NCBI GenBank assembly: GCA_031385325.1
Contig: JANNBJ010000168.1
Location: forward strand, 67,675 to 131,674
Direction of reading: 5' to 3'
DNA length: 64,000 nt
Source of the DNA: SYFY01 sp031385325
GTDB taxonomy: Bacteria; Pseudomonadota; Gammaproteobacteria; Pseudomonadales; Azotimanducaceae
Under the pieces are notes generated by a model that had not been told where the DNA came from, searched no databases, and worked only from the letters and a program-made list of their open reading frames with translations. Of the stretch, positions 35,090 to 43,913 are shown piece by piece; position 1 is the stretch's first letter, and each line of letters opens with the position of its first letter. A program made the position numbers and the translations under genes.

Positions 35090-36301
35090 CTAGTTGCTTC
35101 CAGTTGGCACCTTGTTGAATGGAATGCCCTTGTCGGCACGCGGATCCTGCGGCAGACCCAGCACACGCTCGGCAATGATGTTGGCCATGATCTCATCGGT
35201 GCCGCCGGCAATTCGCAGCCCTGGTGAAGACATGTAGCTCAACTGGAACATGCCCTTGGCTTCGGACAATTCCTCATCCCAGATGGCGCCGTGCTCTTCA
35301 AGCAGGTCGATACAGAACGCCGCCATCTCCTGGTTTTTTGGCGCGCCCACGAGTTTGCCAATGGAATTTTCCGGTCCGGGGATGGCACCTTTCGACAGCG
35401 CAGTCAACGAGCGATAACCCGTGTACTTGAGCCCCGACTCCTGCACGAACCAGTCTGCGAGTTTGGCGCGAATCGATCGATCTTCGATGGCAGGCTTGTC
35501 GTCGATGGTGAGTTTTTGCGCGAGCTTCACCGCCTGACGGAAGCCAACCCCACCACCACCGGCGCCGATCGATGCCCGCTCGTTCATGAGCGTGGTGAGC
35601 GACACCTGCCAACCCTGCCCGATTGCACCAAGCCGCTGCGAATCCGGGATACGAACATCAGTAAAATACACTTCGTTGAAGTTCGCACCACCCGAGATTT
35701 GTTTGATCGGCTTGATGACGATGCCGGGGGTTTTCATCGACAGAAAGAAGTAAGTCAGTCCTGCGTGCTTCGGCACATTCGGATCGGATCGTGTGACCAG
35801 AATGGCGTAGTCAGAATAGTGTGCACCAGAGGTCCAGATCTTCTGTCCGTTGATCACCCATTCATCACCCACCTTTTCGGCCTTGGTTCGAAGCGCCGCA
35901 AGGTCAGAGCCACCGGCGGGTTCCGAGAAGAGCTGACACCAGATCTCTTCACCACTGGCAAGCTTCGGCAGATACCGCAGCTTGTGTTCCTCAGCACCCC
36001 ACGTCATGAGGGTGGGCGCGGCCATTCCCTGACCAATGCTGAACACGCCACCAGGCACCTGATACTTTGCTTCCTCCTGGTTCCAGATGACCTGCTCGAT
36101 TGCCGAACCACCACGGCCACCGTATTCGCGAGGCCACCGAATGCAGGCCCAGCCTGCATCGTACTTGCGTCTTTGCCACAGCTTGGACGCTGCAATTTCA
36201 TCCAGACCTTCGAGTTCTTTCCTGGCCGGCACGTTGGCCTTCAACCATGCACTGGCTTCTGTGCGAAAACGTGCTTCTTCCTGGCTATCTTCGAAATCCA
36301 T
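35090..36301 (-). CDS. Acyl-CoA dehydrogenase, large subunit of a paired enzyme
   Basis: A 403-residue FAD-dependent acyl-CoA dehydrogenase. Motifs are CQLFSEPAGGSDLAALRTKA near residue 123 and NGQKIWTSGAHYSDYAI. At the usual C-terminal catalytic position it reads RIAGGTDEIMAN, without the usual Tyr-Glu-Gly. A Glu in LMNERASIG near residue 240 is at the alternative catalytic site used by isovaleryl-CoA-type and sterol-side-chain enzymes. It follows its small partner by 10 bp. Such pairs form alpha2beta2 dehydrogenases for branched or sterol side-chain acyl-CoAs in actinobacteria. Confidence 0.9.
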   Translation of the reverse strand: MDFEDSQEEARFRTEASAWLKANVPARKELEGLDEIAASKLWQRRKYDAGWACIRWPREYGGRGGSAIEQVIWNQEEAKYQVPGGVFSIGQGMAAPTLMTWGAEEHKLRYLPKLASGEEIWCQLFSEPAGGSDLAALRTKAEKVGDEWVINGQKIWTSGAHYSDYAILVTRSDPNVPKHAGLTYFFLSMKTPGIVIKPIKQISGGANFNEVYFTDVRIPDSQRLGAIGQGWQVSLTTLMNERASIGAGGGGVGFRQAVKLAQKLTIDDKPAIEDRSIRAKLADWFVQESGLKYTGYRSLTALSKGAIPGPENSIGKLVGAPKNQEMAAFCIDLLEEHGAIWDEELSEAKGMFQLSYMSSPGLRIAGGTDEIMANIIAERVLGLPQDPRADKGIPFNKVPTGSN

Positions 36302-36311
36302 CCTGTTCTCC

Positions 36312-37430
36312 TTACGCTGCGTCGCCGCTAACGGCTGCGTTGATCAACTTGTCTTGCCACTGACCGAGGCTGCCGATGTTGACGGACAGCAGGCGCGAGC
36401 GCCGGTAGTGGAACTGGCAATCGAATTCCCAGGTGAAGCCCATGCCGCCATGAGTCTGGATATCCTCTCGGGATGCAAACTCGTAAGCATGGATGGCACC
36501 GACACGCGCCGTCGCCGCCGCCAGCGGCAGATCGTCCGCGTTGGTCGCCAGCGCCCAGGCGCCGAAGTAGCAGTTCGAGCGGGCGATCGTGTTCTTCACA
36601 TACATGTTCGCGAGTTTGTGTTTGATGGCCTGGTAGGACGCAATCGGTCGGCCAAATGCGTAGCGGCCCATCGCGTATTCCTTGGCCTGATCCAATGCCG
36701 CCTGGGCCCCTCCCACCTGCTCCCACGCAAAGAGCACCGCAGCCCGATCCAACAGTCGCATGGTCAATGCCCAACCCTGACCCTGCGCGCCGAGCAACTC
36801 GGCGGCCGCACCGTTGAAGACAACAGATGAGTGAGTGCGCGTTGGATCGATCATCTTGATCGGCGACTGGCTGACACCTGATCCCTTGAGATCCACCAGT
36901 GCCAGACTGGCGCCATCACCTTTGGCAGACTTCACGACTACTACTGCGACGTCCGCAACGCTGGCATCAGCAACCGGCACTTTGGTTCCGGTGAGTTTCC
37001 CACCGGCAAGCGTCGTCTTGAGATTGCCCGGTGTCGCGCGTCCCGGACCCTCCGCCATCGCAAACGTCCCGATCGCTTCACCGCTGGCTAGCCTCGGCAA
37101 CCATGCCGCTTTCTGCGCCGGGCTGCCGGCCAGCATGAGCGCCTCGGTGGCGAGATAGACCGACGAAGAAAACGATGTCGGCGCAACCGAGCGTCCCATC
37201 TCTTCGGCAATCACACACAGTTCGTAATAACTCAGACCGAGTCCGCCGTGCTCTTCCGGGACGACGGTGGCAGTGAAACCCATATCGGCTATTTTTTTTG
37301 CCAGGTCGCTATCGCCTGTTTTCTGACCATTCAGTACCGCACGCACCAGTGTCGGCGGACACTCCCCATCCAGAAAGCTGCGCGCCTGTTCGCGCAGCAG
37401 ATTCTGGTCTTCGGAAAACTCGAAGTTCAT
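36312..37430 (-). CDS. Acyl-CoA dehydrogenase, small partner subunit
   Basis: A 372-residue acyl-CoA dehydrogenase-fold protein. The N-terminal domain starts MNFEFSEDQNLLREQARSFL, and TVVPEEHGGLGLSYYELCVI follows. FAD-site residues persist in YAFGRPIASYQAIKHKLANM and THGGMGFTWEFDCQFHYRRS. The middle-domain motif (TFAMAEGPGRATP) lacks the Gly-Ser-Asp of canonical members, and no clear catalytic Glu is present, so this is probably a partner subunit for the gene 10 bp downstream. Confidence 0.88.
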   Translation of the reverse strand: MNFEFSEDQNLLREQARSFLDGECPPTLVRAVLNGQKTGDSDLAKKIADMGFTATVVPEEHGGLGLSYYELCVIAEEMGRSVAPTSFSSSVYLATEALMLAGSPAQKAAWLPRLASGEAIGTFAMAEGPGRATPGNLKTTLAGGKLTGTKVPVADASVADVAVVVVKSAKGDGASLALVDLKGSGVSQSPIKMIDPTRTHSSVVFNGAAAELLGAQGQGWALTMRLLDRAAVLFAWEQVGGAQAALDQAKEYAMGRYAFGRPIASYQAIKHKLANMYVKNTIARSNCYFGAWALATNADDLPLAAATARVGAIHAYEFASREDIQTHGGMGFTWEFDCQFHYRRSRLLSVNIGSLGQWQDKLINAAVSGDAA

Positions 37431-37470
37431 GACTTTCCCCAGCTTTTTGGTATTCCGGATTCTCTACACT

Positions 37471-37499
37471 TTGGGACTGGAAGGCGAGCCCGCTACACT
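37471..37499 (+). promoter_or_regulatory. Sigma-70-type promoter for nadE
   Basis: TTGGGA (37471-37476) and TACACT (37494-37499) with a 17-bp spacer lie upstream of nadE. Each box matches four of six consensus bases. Expected transcription start is about 37506, giving an 80-base leader. Confidence 0.4.
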
Positions 37500-37585
37500 G
37501 CCAGCATAATCACGCCCGCGTGCGGCCAGCAGCCACACCCCGCCGGTATCGTCGACATCAGCACCAGCAGAGGTTTTCACACCGC

Positions 37586-39508
37586 ATGACGCAAGACTTT
37601 CGAAGCTTCGGGTTTGTCCGGGTGGCGGCCGTCGCACCAGTGCTCGTGCTCGGGAATCCAGCCGCCAATTCCAGCGCAATCATTGCTGCCATCACGCAGG
37701 AAACGCAGGCTGGTTCAGAAGTCGTGCTGTTCCCGGAACTTGCTCTCACCGGCTACTCCTGCGAAGACCTGTTTCTCGGCAGCACGCTACTGGATGCTGC
37801 GCGTACTGCATTGGCCGACGTTGTAAAAGCCTGCCAGCACATCACCGCAATCGTCGGTTTACCCTGGCAGCTGAGCGATGGACGTGTGCTCAACTGCGCG
37901 GCAGTGATTCAGTCCGGAACCGTGGTGGGTATGGTTCCGAAAACCCGCCATCCCAACTCCGGAGAATTCTACGAACTACGATGGTTCACCTCCGGCGCCG
38001 AGGTCGAAGAACAGGTGAGTGACAGCGCGCTGGGGCACTTCCTCATCAGCCCGCGCCAGCTCTTCGACTGCAACGACTACCGGTTCGGCATCGAGATTTG
38101 CGAAGATCTGTGGTCGCCTGAGCCACCCTCAACCGATGCCTGCCTGGCCGGTGCTGAAATCATCTTCAACCCTTCAGCGTCGAACGAACTCATTGGCAAG
38201 GCCATGTATCGGCGAGACCTCGTCCGCATGACCAGCGCTCGTCTGCTCTGCGCCTATGTTTATGCGGGCAGTGGTCCCATGGAGTCGACCAAGGACATCG
38301 TTTTTGGCGGCCATCTGTTGTTGGCAGAAAACGGAATTCTGGTCACAGAAAGCGAGCGATTCAATCTGCAGGGCTCCCGGCTACGGCAGGAGATCGACGT
38401 CCATCGGCTGCGGCATGAGCGGCGCAGCAACATCACCTTTGCACACAGCGATCGCCCCACCGATTACTCGCGGATCCGCATCACACGCCATGGCCAGCAC
38501 ATCGAACGATTGACTCGATCGATCAATCCACATCCGTTTGTACCTGACGATCCGCTTGAGTTCGAACAGCGGGCGGACGAGATTCTCGCCATTCAGAGCA
38601 CCGCGCTGGCACGGCGCATGATTGCCAGTCGGGCGAAGACACTGGTCATTGGCCTTTCCGGTGGGCTCGATTCAACCCTCGCCTTCCTGGTTTGTCTGCA
38701 GACACTCGCCAAGCTTGGCCTGGATAAACAGGCCTTGCACGCGATCACATCGCCAGGCCCCGGAACGACCAGCCACACCTACGATAGCGTTAGCCAGTTG
38801 GGCGCCACCACGGGCGTGGTGATTCGCGACATCCCGATTCACGAAGTAGTTGCACACAACCTTGCGTCTCTCGATCACGTCGCCCATGACACAGTCTTCG
38901 AAAACGTCCAGGCACGTCAGCGAACCACGATCCTGTTCAACTACGCGAATCAGCAGAACGGCATCGTTATCGGTACCGGTGATCTGTCGGAACTTGCACT
39001 CGGCTGGTGTACGTTCAATGCCGATCACATGGCGAACTACAACGTCAATGTCAGCATACCGAAGACGATGATCAGCTATCTGGTTCGCTGGTATGCCAAA
39101 CATCGCGCTGACGCACCACTCGCGGCAGTGCTTGCGCGCATCATCGCGACGCCAATTTCGCCCGAGCTGTTACCCGCCAAAAACGGCGAAATCAGCCAGC
39201 GCACAGAAGAGATCATCGGTCCTTACGCCCTCCATGATTTTTTCCTGTACCACTATCTGCGCAGTGGCGCTGGTCCGGCTCGGATCCTCGCGCTGGCGGA
39301 AGTGGCCTTCACTGGCGTTTACCCGCGTGTTGTCATTCAGCAATGGCTGCGCCTGTTTTTTCAGCGTTTTTATACACAGCAATTCAAGCGCACGACGTTG
39401 CCGCCTGGTCCCAAGGTCGGCACTGTGAGCCTGTCACCACGTGGCGACTGGCGCATGCCGGACGAGGCCAGTGTCGAGAGCCTGTTGCAGATCATCGATT
39501 CGCTGTAA
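37586..39508 (+). CDS. nadE: Glutamine-dependent NAD+ synthetase
   Basis: A 640-residue cytosolic enzyme that amidates deamido-NAD+ to NAD+ with ATP, drawing ammonia from glutamine. The N-terminal nitrilase-like glutaminase domain has its catalytic Glu in FPELALTGYSCEDL, Lys in VPKTRHPN and Cys in GIEICEDLW. The C-terminal synthetase has the ATP-pyrophosphatase P-loop GLSGGLDSTLAF near residue 355 and GTGDLSELALGW. Length and domain order match the long glutamine-dependent form. The ATG at 37586 starts right at the glutaminase domain. Confidence 0.95.
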   Translation: MTQDFRSFGFVRVAAVAPVLVLGNPAANSSAIIAAITQETQAGSEVVLFPELALTGYSCEDLFLGSTLLDAARTALADVVKACQHITAIVGLPWQLSDGRVLNCAAVIQSGTVVGMVPKTRHPNSGEFYELRWFTSGAEVEEQVSDSALGHFLISPRQLFDCNDYRFGIEICEDLWSPEPPSTDACLAGAEIIFNPSASNELIGKAMYRRDLVRMTSARLLCAYVYAGSGPMESTKDIVFGGHLLLAENGILVTESERFNLQGSRLRQEIDVHRLRHERRSNITFAHSDRPTDYSRIRITRHGQHIERLTRSINPHPFVPDDPLEFEQRADEILAIQSTALARRMIASRAKTLVIGLSGGLDSTLAFLVCLQTLAKLGLDKQALHAITSPGPGTTSHTYDSVSQLGATTGVVIRDIPIHEVVAHNLASLDHVAHDTVFENVQARQRTTILFNYANQQNGIVIGTGDLSELALGWCTFNADHMANYNVNVSIPKTMISYLVRWYAKHRADAPLAAVLARIIATPISPELLPAKNGEISQRTEEIIGPYALHDFFLYHYLRSGAGPARILALAEVAFTGVYPRVVIQQWLRLFFQRFYTQQFKRTTLPPGPKVGTVSLSPRGDWRMPDEASVESLLQIIDSL

Positions 39509-39542
39509 TCACGCGAGCGTCGCAAATCCCGGAGAAGTGATC

Positions 39543-40469
39543 ATGACGAGATGGGTCATTCTTGTTTGCCTGTTGATCGCGACTCACGCGATGGCCAAGG
39601 AGCAGCAGAGCAAACACTGTGGCGCTGAAGGTGTGTGGGTTGAAATTCTCGGCGCTGGCAGCGGTGAGTTGAATCAGGACTGGGCGGGGCCATCCTACAT
39701 TGTCTGGATCGATGACAAGGCAAGGCTTCTGGTCGAAGCCGGCGCCTCCAGCACCACACAATTTGCCAAAGCCGGCGCACGCCTCGAAGATCTCGATGCC
39801 ATCGTGCTCAGCAGCCTCGAACCTCACCTGACCACATCCCTCCCTGCCTATCTTGCTGGCTCCATTGAGTCCACCCGGGATCGGCTGCTGCCCCTGCTCG
39901 GGCCGGACGGCAACTCGTCACATCCGGGGGCCGTTGATTTCATCGATCGTCTGATCGGCGCGGCAGGGGCCTGGCCGGATTACGCTGGCCTGCTCAACAA
40001 GCGAACACATGCAGGATACAAACTCACCGTGACCGCGGTGCCCACCGCTGGCAAACGACGCTGGGCACGTTTTGGCTCAGACAACCTGCGCCTGTCGGCG
40101 ATCGCAGTTGATCACGGCGACCAACCGGCGCTTGCCTGGCGGGTTGACGCAGGCGATGTATCCATCGTGTTCACGGGCGCGTTCAGTCATGACAAGGATC
40201 AACTGGTCAACTTTGCCAAGGGTGCAAACGCGCTCGTAGTCACCCATGCCATCACCGAAAGCATGCGTGGTGAGTGGCTGAAGCGATATGCGCCACCTTC
40301 CAAGATTGCGGAGGTCGCGGCAGGGGCCGACGTGGATACTCTGATTCTCGGTCACCGCACCAACCGTACCCGCGGGCGTGAGTCACAGAGCCGCGAAGCC
40401 ATTCTCAAGCACTTCACGAAATCGCTGATCTTTGCCAACGACAGTGAGTGTTGGGGATTCAGCCCCTGA
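39543..40469 (+). CDS. Exported metallo-beta-lactamase-fold protein lacking the metal motif
   Basis: A 308-residue protein. GGAG ten bases before the ATG at 39543, and a signal peptide ending near MAKEQ, support the start. The layout follows the MBL/RNase Z-like superfamily (ILGAGSGELNQ, DDKARLLVEAGAS, LDAIVLSSLEPHLTTSLPAY, later AVDHGDQPALAWRV and GANALVVTHAI). At the site of the H-x-H-x-D-H metal ligands it reads S-L-E-P-H-L, so the histidines and the aspartate are gone. The later Gly-Asp-Thr is GAF. It may therefore bind rather than hydrolyse a ligand. It follows nadE after 34 bp. Confidence 0.8.
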   Translation: MTRWVILVCLLIATHAMAKEQQSKHCGAEGVWVEILGAGSGELNQDWAGPSYIVWIDDKARLLVEAGASSTTQFAKAGARLEDLDAIVLSSLEPHLTTSLPAYLAGSIESTRDRLLPLLGPDGNSSHPGAVDFIDRLIGAAGAWPDYAGLLNKRTHAGYKLTVTAVPTAGKRRWARFGSDNLRLSAIAVDHGDQPALAWRVDAGDVSIVFTGAFSHDKDQLVNFAKGANALVVTHAITESMRGEWLKRYAPPSKIAEVAAGADVDTLILGHRTNRTRGRESQSREAILKHFTKSLIFANDSECWGFSP

Positions 40470-40473
40470 GGTC

Positions 40474-42393
40474 TCAGCTTGTTTCTTCCCTGCGTTGAAC
40501 AAGCACATCCAGTTTTTTGAGCAGTTGTTCAAGTCGATAGGGCTTGGCGAGAAAATCAACACGCGAGCCTCGCGCCAAGCGTGCTGCTGCCTCGTGCGCG
40601 TCGAAGCCGCTGGACAGCAGAATCGGTAAATCGGGACGAATGCGCCGCAGTGCATGGAAAGTCGCCTCACCATCCATCTCAGGCATGCTCATGTCGACGA
40701 TTGCTACCTGCACGACCTGTGGCTGCTCTTCAAGCATCGACATGGCAGCTGCACCACCCCCGGCATCGATCGTTAGATAATCCGCGCTTTGCAGCATTCG
40801 TACAACCATCCGGCGAACATCTTCCTGATCGTCAACCACGAGAATGGTCGGCTTGTCTCCCAAGACGGCCGATCGCGACGTCGACTCGACATCCGCGATC
40901 TGCCCCTCACTCGCAGGAAGATAGAGTGTGAAGTCGCTGCCACGATTTTCCTGGCTCACCACGCTTATGCCACCACCATGCGCTTTGGCAATGCCCAGTG
41001 CCGCAGCAAGACCAAGCCCTCGACCATTGGATTTGGTCGTATAAAACGGGTCAAAGACGTGTTTGAGTGTTTCTGCATTCATGCCAGCCCCGTTATCCGT
41101 CACCTTCAGGAAACAGTACTCTCCGGCCGATCGATCAAGGAGTGGTTCCAGCGCCAGCGCCCGCTCCGCATTGAGCGTTTCGCGCCCGACTGTTACCAGA
41201 ATACTGCCACCACGCTCAGCCGTTGCGTCACCCGCATTGATGATGAGATTGAGAACGATCTGCTGCAGCTGACCACGATCAGCCCGCACCACCAACTCTC
41301 CATGGGACTCGGCCACCCGCAGTTCGACACCCGGCGAAAGCGAACTGCGCGCAAGGGCGCAGACCCCGGAAACTTCCCGTGCAAGATCCAGCAGCGCAAC
41401 GATGGTGGTGCCTCGACCCGCATAGGCCAGCAGCTCGCGGGACAACAAGGCCGCGCGTTCTCCTGCATCGATGATGGAATCAAGTTCACCGCGCATGTTC
41501 GAGTTGGCCGTGCGGCCCTGCAACAGACTGGCGCGGCCAATGACGATGGCCAACAGATTGTTGAAGTCGTGCGCCACCCCGCCAGCCAGCAATCCCAGGC
41601 TTTCCAGCCTTTCCGCGTGGGCGAGACGCTCCTGCAGATGTTCCCGTTGTCTTGCCTCAGCCTGAAAATTTGCGAGGTTTTCTTCCGCGGCCTGACGCTG
41701 CCGCTCGCTCTCCTCCTGCGCCGAATTCAGGTAATACCGGTATCGGGAAGCCAATTGCTGCATCAACACCGACAACAGGGTTGAGGCGCTGATGGTCATG
41801 GAGTTGATGTACCAGAAGTCGACATTTCCGCGCAGCAAGCCTCCAATCACAAACGCAGAGAGAATCACGCCTGTCAGGAAAAAAAAGCGAGCCCACGCCA
41901 TGCCGACAAAACCGAGACCAGCCTGGACGATGACTTGCCCATAGAACGCCGATTCCAGACCCAGCAATCCAATCGCAAAGGTGTTGTCGATGGAGATGAC
42001 TGCCACTACCCAGGTGACCAGCGTGGCAGAGTTGGGGGCATTGGTTCGCCACCGGAAACCCTGCACCAAAAATAGAAGACTGGTCAGCCCAGTCATCAGG
42101 CATACGATCAGCCGCTCAGGTTGAACCAGTCCGACCCAATGTGCCCAGGTAATAAATGCATAGTAGATACAGAGAATCGCACAGGCGGGAATCGTCGCTT
42201 CACGGATCGCTCGCTCAAAGAGCGAGATCCGCAAAGACGGTGATGCAGTCGGAACAAGCTCAGCCAATCCAGCCTTCCATCGAACTTCAGGCACATTGTC
42301 TGCCAGAAACGGGACCCGCGCACCAACACAAAGCTTGAACTTCACCTGGCTCCGACCCGCGTCCAACGGGCCGCGCCATGTGATCCGGATCAT
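40474..42393 (-). CDS. Membrane-bound hybrid histidine kinase/response regulator
   Basis: A 639-residue sensor. Six predicted membrane helices occupy about residues 65-255, followed by a charged coiled coil (QEESERQRQAAEENLANFQA). The HisKA domain has its phospho-His in LLAGGVAHDFNNLLA. The ATPase domain has N-box NLIINAGDA, DNGAGM and GRGLGLAAALGIAKAHGG. The C-terminal receiver has its phospho-Asp in VAIVDMSMPEMDG. The start at 42393 is the nearest ATG giving a short cytoplasmic N-terminus. No output gene is adjacent, so the phosphate acceptor is unknown. Confidence 0.92.
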   Translation of the reverse strand: MIRITWRGPLDAGRSQVKFKLCVGARVPFLADNVPEVRWKAGLAELVPTASPSLRISLFERAIREATIPACAILCIYYAFITWAHWVGLVQPERLIVCLMTGLTSLLFLVQGFRWRTNAPNSATLVTWVVAVISIDNTFAIGLLGLESAFYGQVIVQAGLGFVGMAWARFFFLTGVILSAFVIGGLLRGNVDFWYINSMTISASTLLSVLMQQLASRYRYYLNSAQEESERQRQAAEENLANFQAEARQREHLQERLAHAERLESLGLLAGGVAHDFNNLLAIVIGRASLLQGRTANSNMRGELDSIIDAGERAALLSRELLAYAGRGTTIVALLDLAREVSGVCALARSSLSPGVELRVAESHGELVVRADRGQLQQIVLNLIINAGDATAERGGSILVTVGRETLNAERALALEPLLDRSAGEYCFLKVTDNGAGMNAETLKHVFDPFYTTKSNGRGLGLAAALGIAKAHGGGISVVSQENRGSDFTLYLPASEGQIADVESTSRSAVLGDKPTILVVDDQEDVRRMVVRMLQSADYLTIDAGGGAAAMSMLEEQPQVVQVAIVDMSMPEMDGEATFHALRRIRPDLPILLSSGFDAHEAAARLARGSRVDFLAKPYRLEQLLKKLDVLVQRREETS

Positions 42394-42448
42394 CGTGCAG
42401 TACACTGCAACTTCTGACCATTTCTTTAACTTTCCGGCTGGGGGCAGC

Positions 42449-43087
42449 ATGACCTTTGATCTTTCCGTTACCGACAAACTCCTCTCCACCACGCGCGCGG
42501 TCCGCAAGCGCCTGGACCTCACGCGGCCCGTGCCACGCAAGCTGATCGAGGAATGCCTTGAACTCGCCGTGCAGGCACCAACCGGATCCAACTCACAGAC
42601 CTGGCGCTGGCTGGTCATCGACGATGCGGGAACGCGGAAAGCGCTGGCCGATCTGTATCGCAAAGCGGCTGGCGGTTACCTCTCCGCAGCCGGAGAACAA
42701 GCCGAGGCTACCGGTAACGCACAGACCAAGCGCGTGTTCTCTTCGGCGATCTATCTGATGGAACATCTGCACGAAGCACCCGTGCATCTGATCCCTTGTG
42801 TCGAAGGCCGGCCGCCGGCGAATACACCATCACCGATGATGGCAGGCCTGTTCGGATCGATATTCCCTGCCGTATGGAGTTTCCAGCTCGCGGCACGTTC
42901 ACGCGGCCTCGGCACGGCGCTGACAACATTGCACCTCATGCATGAAAAGGAAGCGGCGCAGATTCTCGGTCTGCCTGACAACGTCATGCAGGTCGCCCTG
43001 CTGCCGGTTGCCTATACGCTTGGTATGGACTTCAAGCGCGCCGAGAGACCACCGGTTTCCACCATCACCCACTGGAACAAGTGGTAG
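42449..43087 (+). CDS. Nitroreductase-family FMN protein
   Basis: A 212-residue flavoprotein of the nitroreductase/FMN oxidoreductase family. The FMN-contacting N-terminal motif is TTRAVRKRLD near residue 14, APTGSNSQTWRWLVIDD follows, and the FMN-phosphate region is near GLGTALTTLHL. It would reduce nitro groups or enones with NAD(P)H. The ATG at 42449 is preceded by GGGGG. It is divergent from the sensor kinase, with a TACACT -10-like box near 42400 in the gap. The stop abuts the stop of the convergent next gene. Confidence 0.88.
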   Translation: MTFDLSVTDKLLSTTRAVRKRLDLTRPVPRKLIEECLELAVQAPTGSNSQTWRWLVIDDAGTRKALADLYRKAAGGYLSAAGEQAEATGNAQTKRVFSSAIYLMEHLHEAPVHLIPCVEGRPPANTPSPMMAGLFGSIFPAVWSFQLAARSRGLGTALTTLHLMHEKEAAQILGLPDNVMQVALLPVAYTLGMDFKRAERPPVSTITHWNKW

Positions 43088-43372
43088 TCAGCGATCGGCC
43101 AGACGTTGCGCCAGTTCTCCCTGAAAGGCGGGGTAATAACGCTCAACGTCCATGATGTCGAAAACCGGCTGAATCGAAGTATTGGGTTCCTGCTCCAGCA
43201 GGAACCTGAAGGTCTGGATCAGCACCCATTCGTGGGTGCACCGCCGGCCTGACAGTATTCGGTAATCGGCCTGTGTCATGCGCACTTCATGGACTGTCAA
43301 CTGCTGCCCCTGAACCGTCACCTGGTAAAGGTCTTCTTCAATATGCGTCACGCTGATCACGCTTTCCTCCAC
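43088..43372 (-). CDS. Conserved hypothetical protein
   Basis: A 94-residue soluble protein with no signal peptide. It has a beta-rich N-terminal half (VISVTHIEEDLYQVTVQGQQ) and a helical C-terminal half (EWVLIQTFRFLLEQEP then YYPAFQGELAQRL). I do not recognise a family. The stop is directly adjacent to the nitroreductase stop (tail to tail, no gap). Confidence 0.65.
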   Translation of the reverse strand: MEESVISVTHIEEDLYQVTVQGQQLTVHEVRMTQADYRILSGRRCTHEWVLIQTFRFLLEQEPNTSIQPVFDIMDVERYYPAFQGELAQRLADR

Positions 43373-43440
43373 GGTCTCTGCTGTCTCGTCAAGGCATCAC
43401 CACATCACCCACGGTCAGCAGATACGTGCTGGAGCTTGTC

Positions 43441-43902
43441 ATGATCACGCCATCGCTTGCTGATCTTGTGGCTGAACTGGAAGCCACCTGGTACGAGAAA
43501 ATTCCGATCACCAAAGCCATGCAGGCCAAGGTTGCGTCATTTGACGGCAATACGCTGGTGGTCGCTGCCGCTCTGGGGCCGAACATCAACCTGCATGGTA
43601 CTGCCTTCGCTGGCAGCCTCTACACCGTTTGCGCGCTCACCGGCTGGAGCATGCTGCATCTGCAGACCCGTCTGCATGCTTGTGAGGGTTCCATCGTGCT
43701 GGCCAGCGGTCACATCGATTACCACAAACCGGTTCGCGAAGATCTGGTTGCAACGTGTGTGTTCGGTAATCAGGAAGAAGCCTTCGCGAAGCTTGCCACC
43801 ACTGGCAAGGCAAGATTTCCATTGACCGCCTCCATTCCAGGCGCTGGTCTCGATGCCGCAGTGTTCAAGGGGGAGTACGCGTTGTTGCGCCGCGCCCACT
43901 GA
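43441..43902 (+). CDS. YiiD C-terminal-type hotdog thioesterase
   Basis: A 153-residue hotdog-fold protein matching the C-terminal thioesterase domain of YiiD. It contains EATWYEKIPITKAMQAKVAS near the N-terminus, NINLHGTAFAGSLYTVCALT, and GHIDYHKPVREDLVATC. Asn-Leu-His-Gly-Thr is the substrate-site motif. GGAG six bases before the ATG at 43441 fixes the start. It probably hydrolyses acyl-CoA, the natural acyl group being unknown. Confidence 0.87.
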   Translation: MITPSLADLVAELEATWYEKIPITKAMQAKVASFDGNTLVVAAALGPNINLHGTAFAGSLYTVCALTGWSMLHLQTRLHACEGSIVLASGHIDYHKPVREDLVATCVFGNQEEAFAKLATTGKARFPLTASIPGAGLDAAVFKGEYALLRRAH

Positions 43903-43913
43903 ATCAGCGCGGC

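Noticed and set aside
35086..35097. Perfect 12-bp palindrome at the 3' end of the acyl-CoA dehydrogenase gene
   Set aside because: Too short and partly coding; no reason to call it an operator.
35291..36331. 346-codon plus-strand frame inside the acyl-CoA dehydrogenase gene
   Set aside because: Mirror of a well-conserved enzyme; Arg/His-rich composition.
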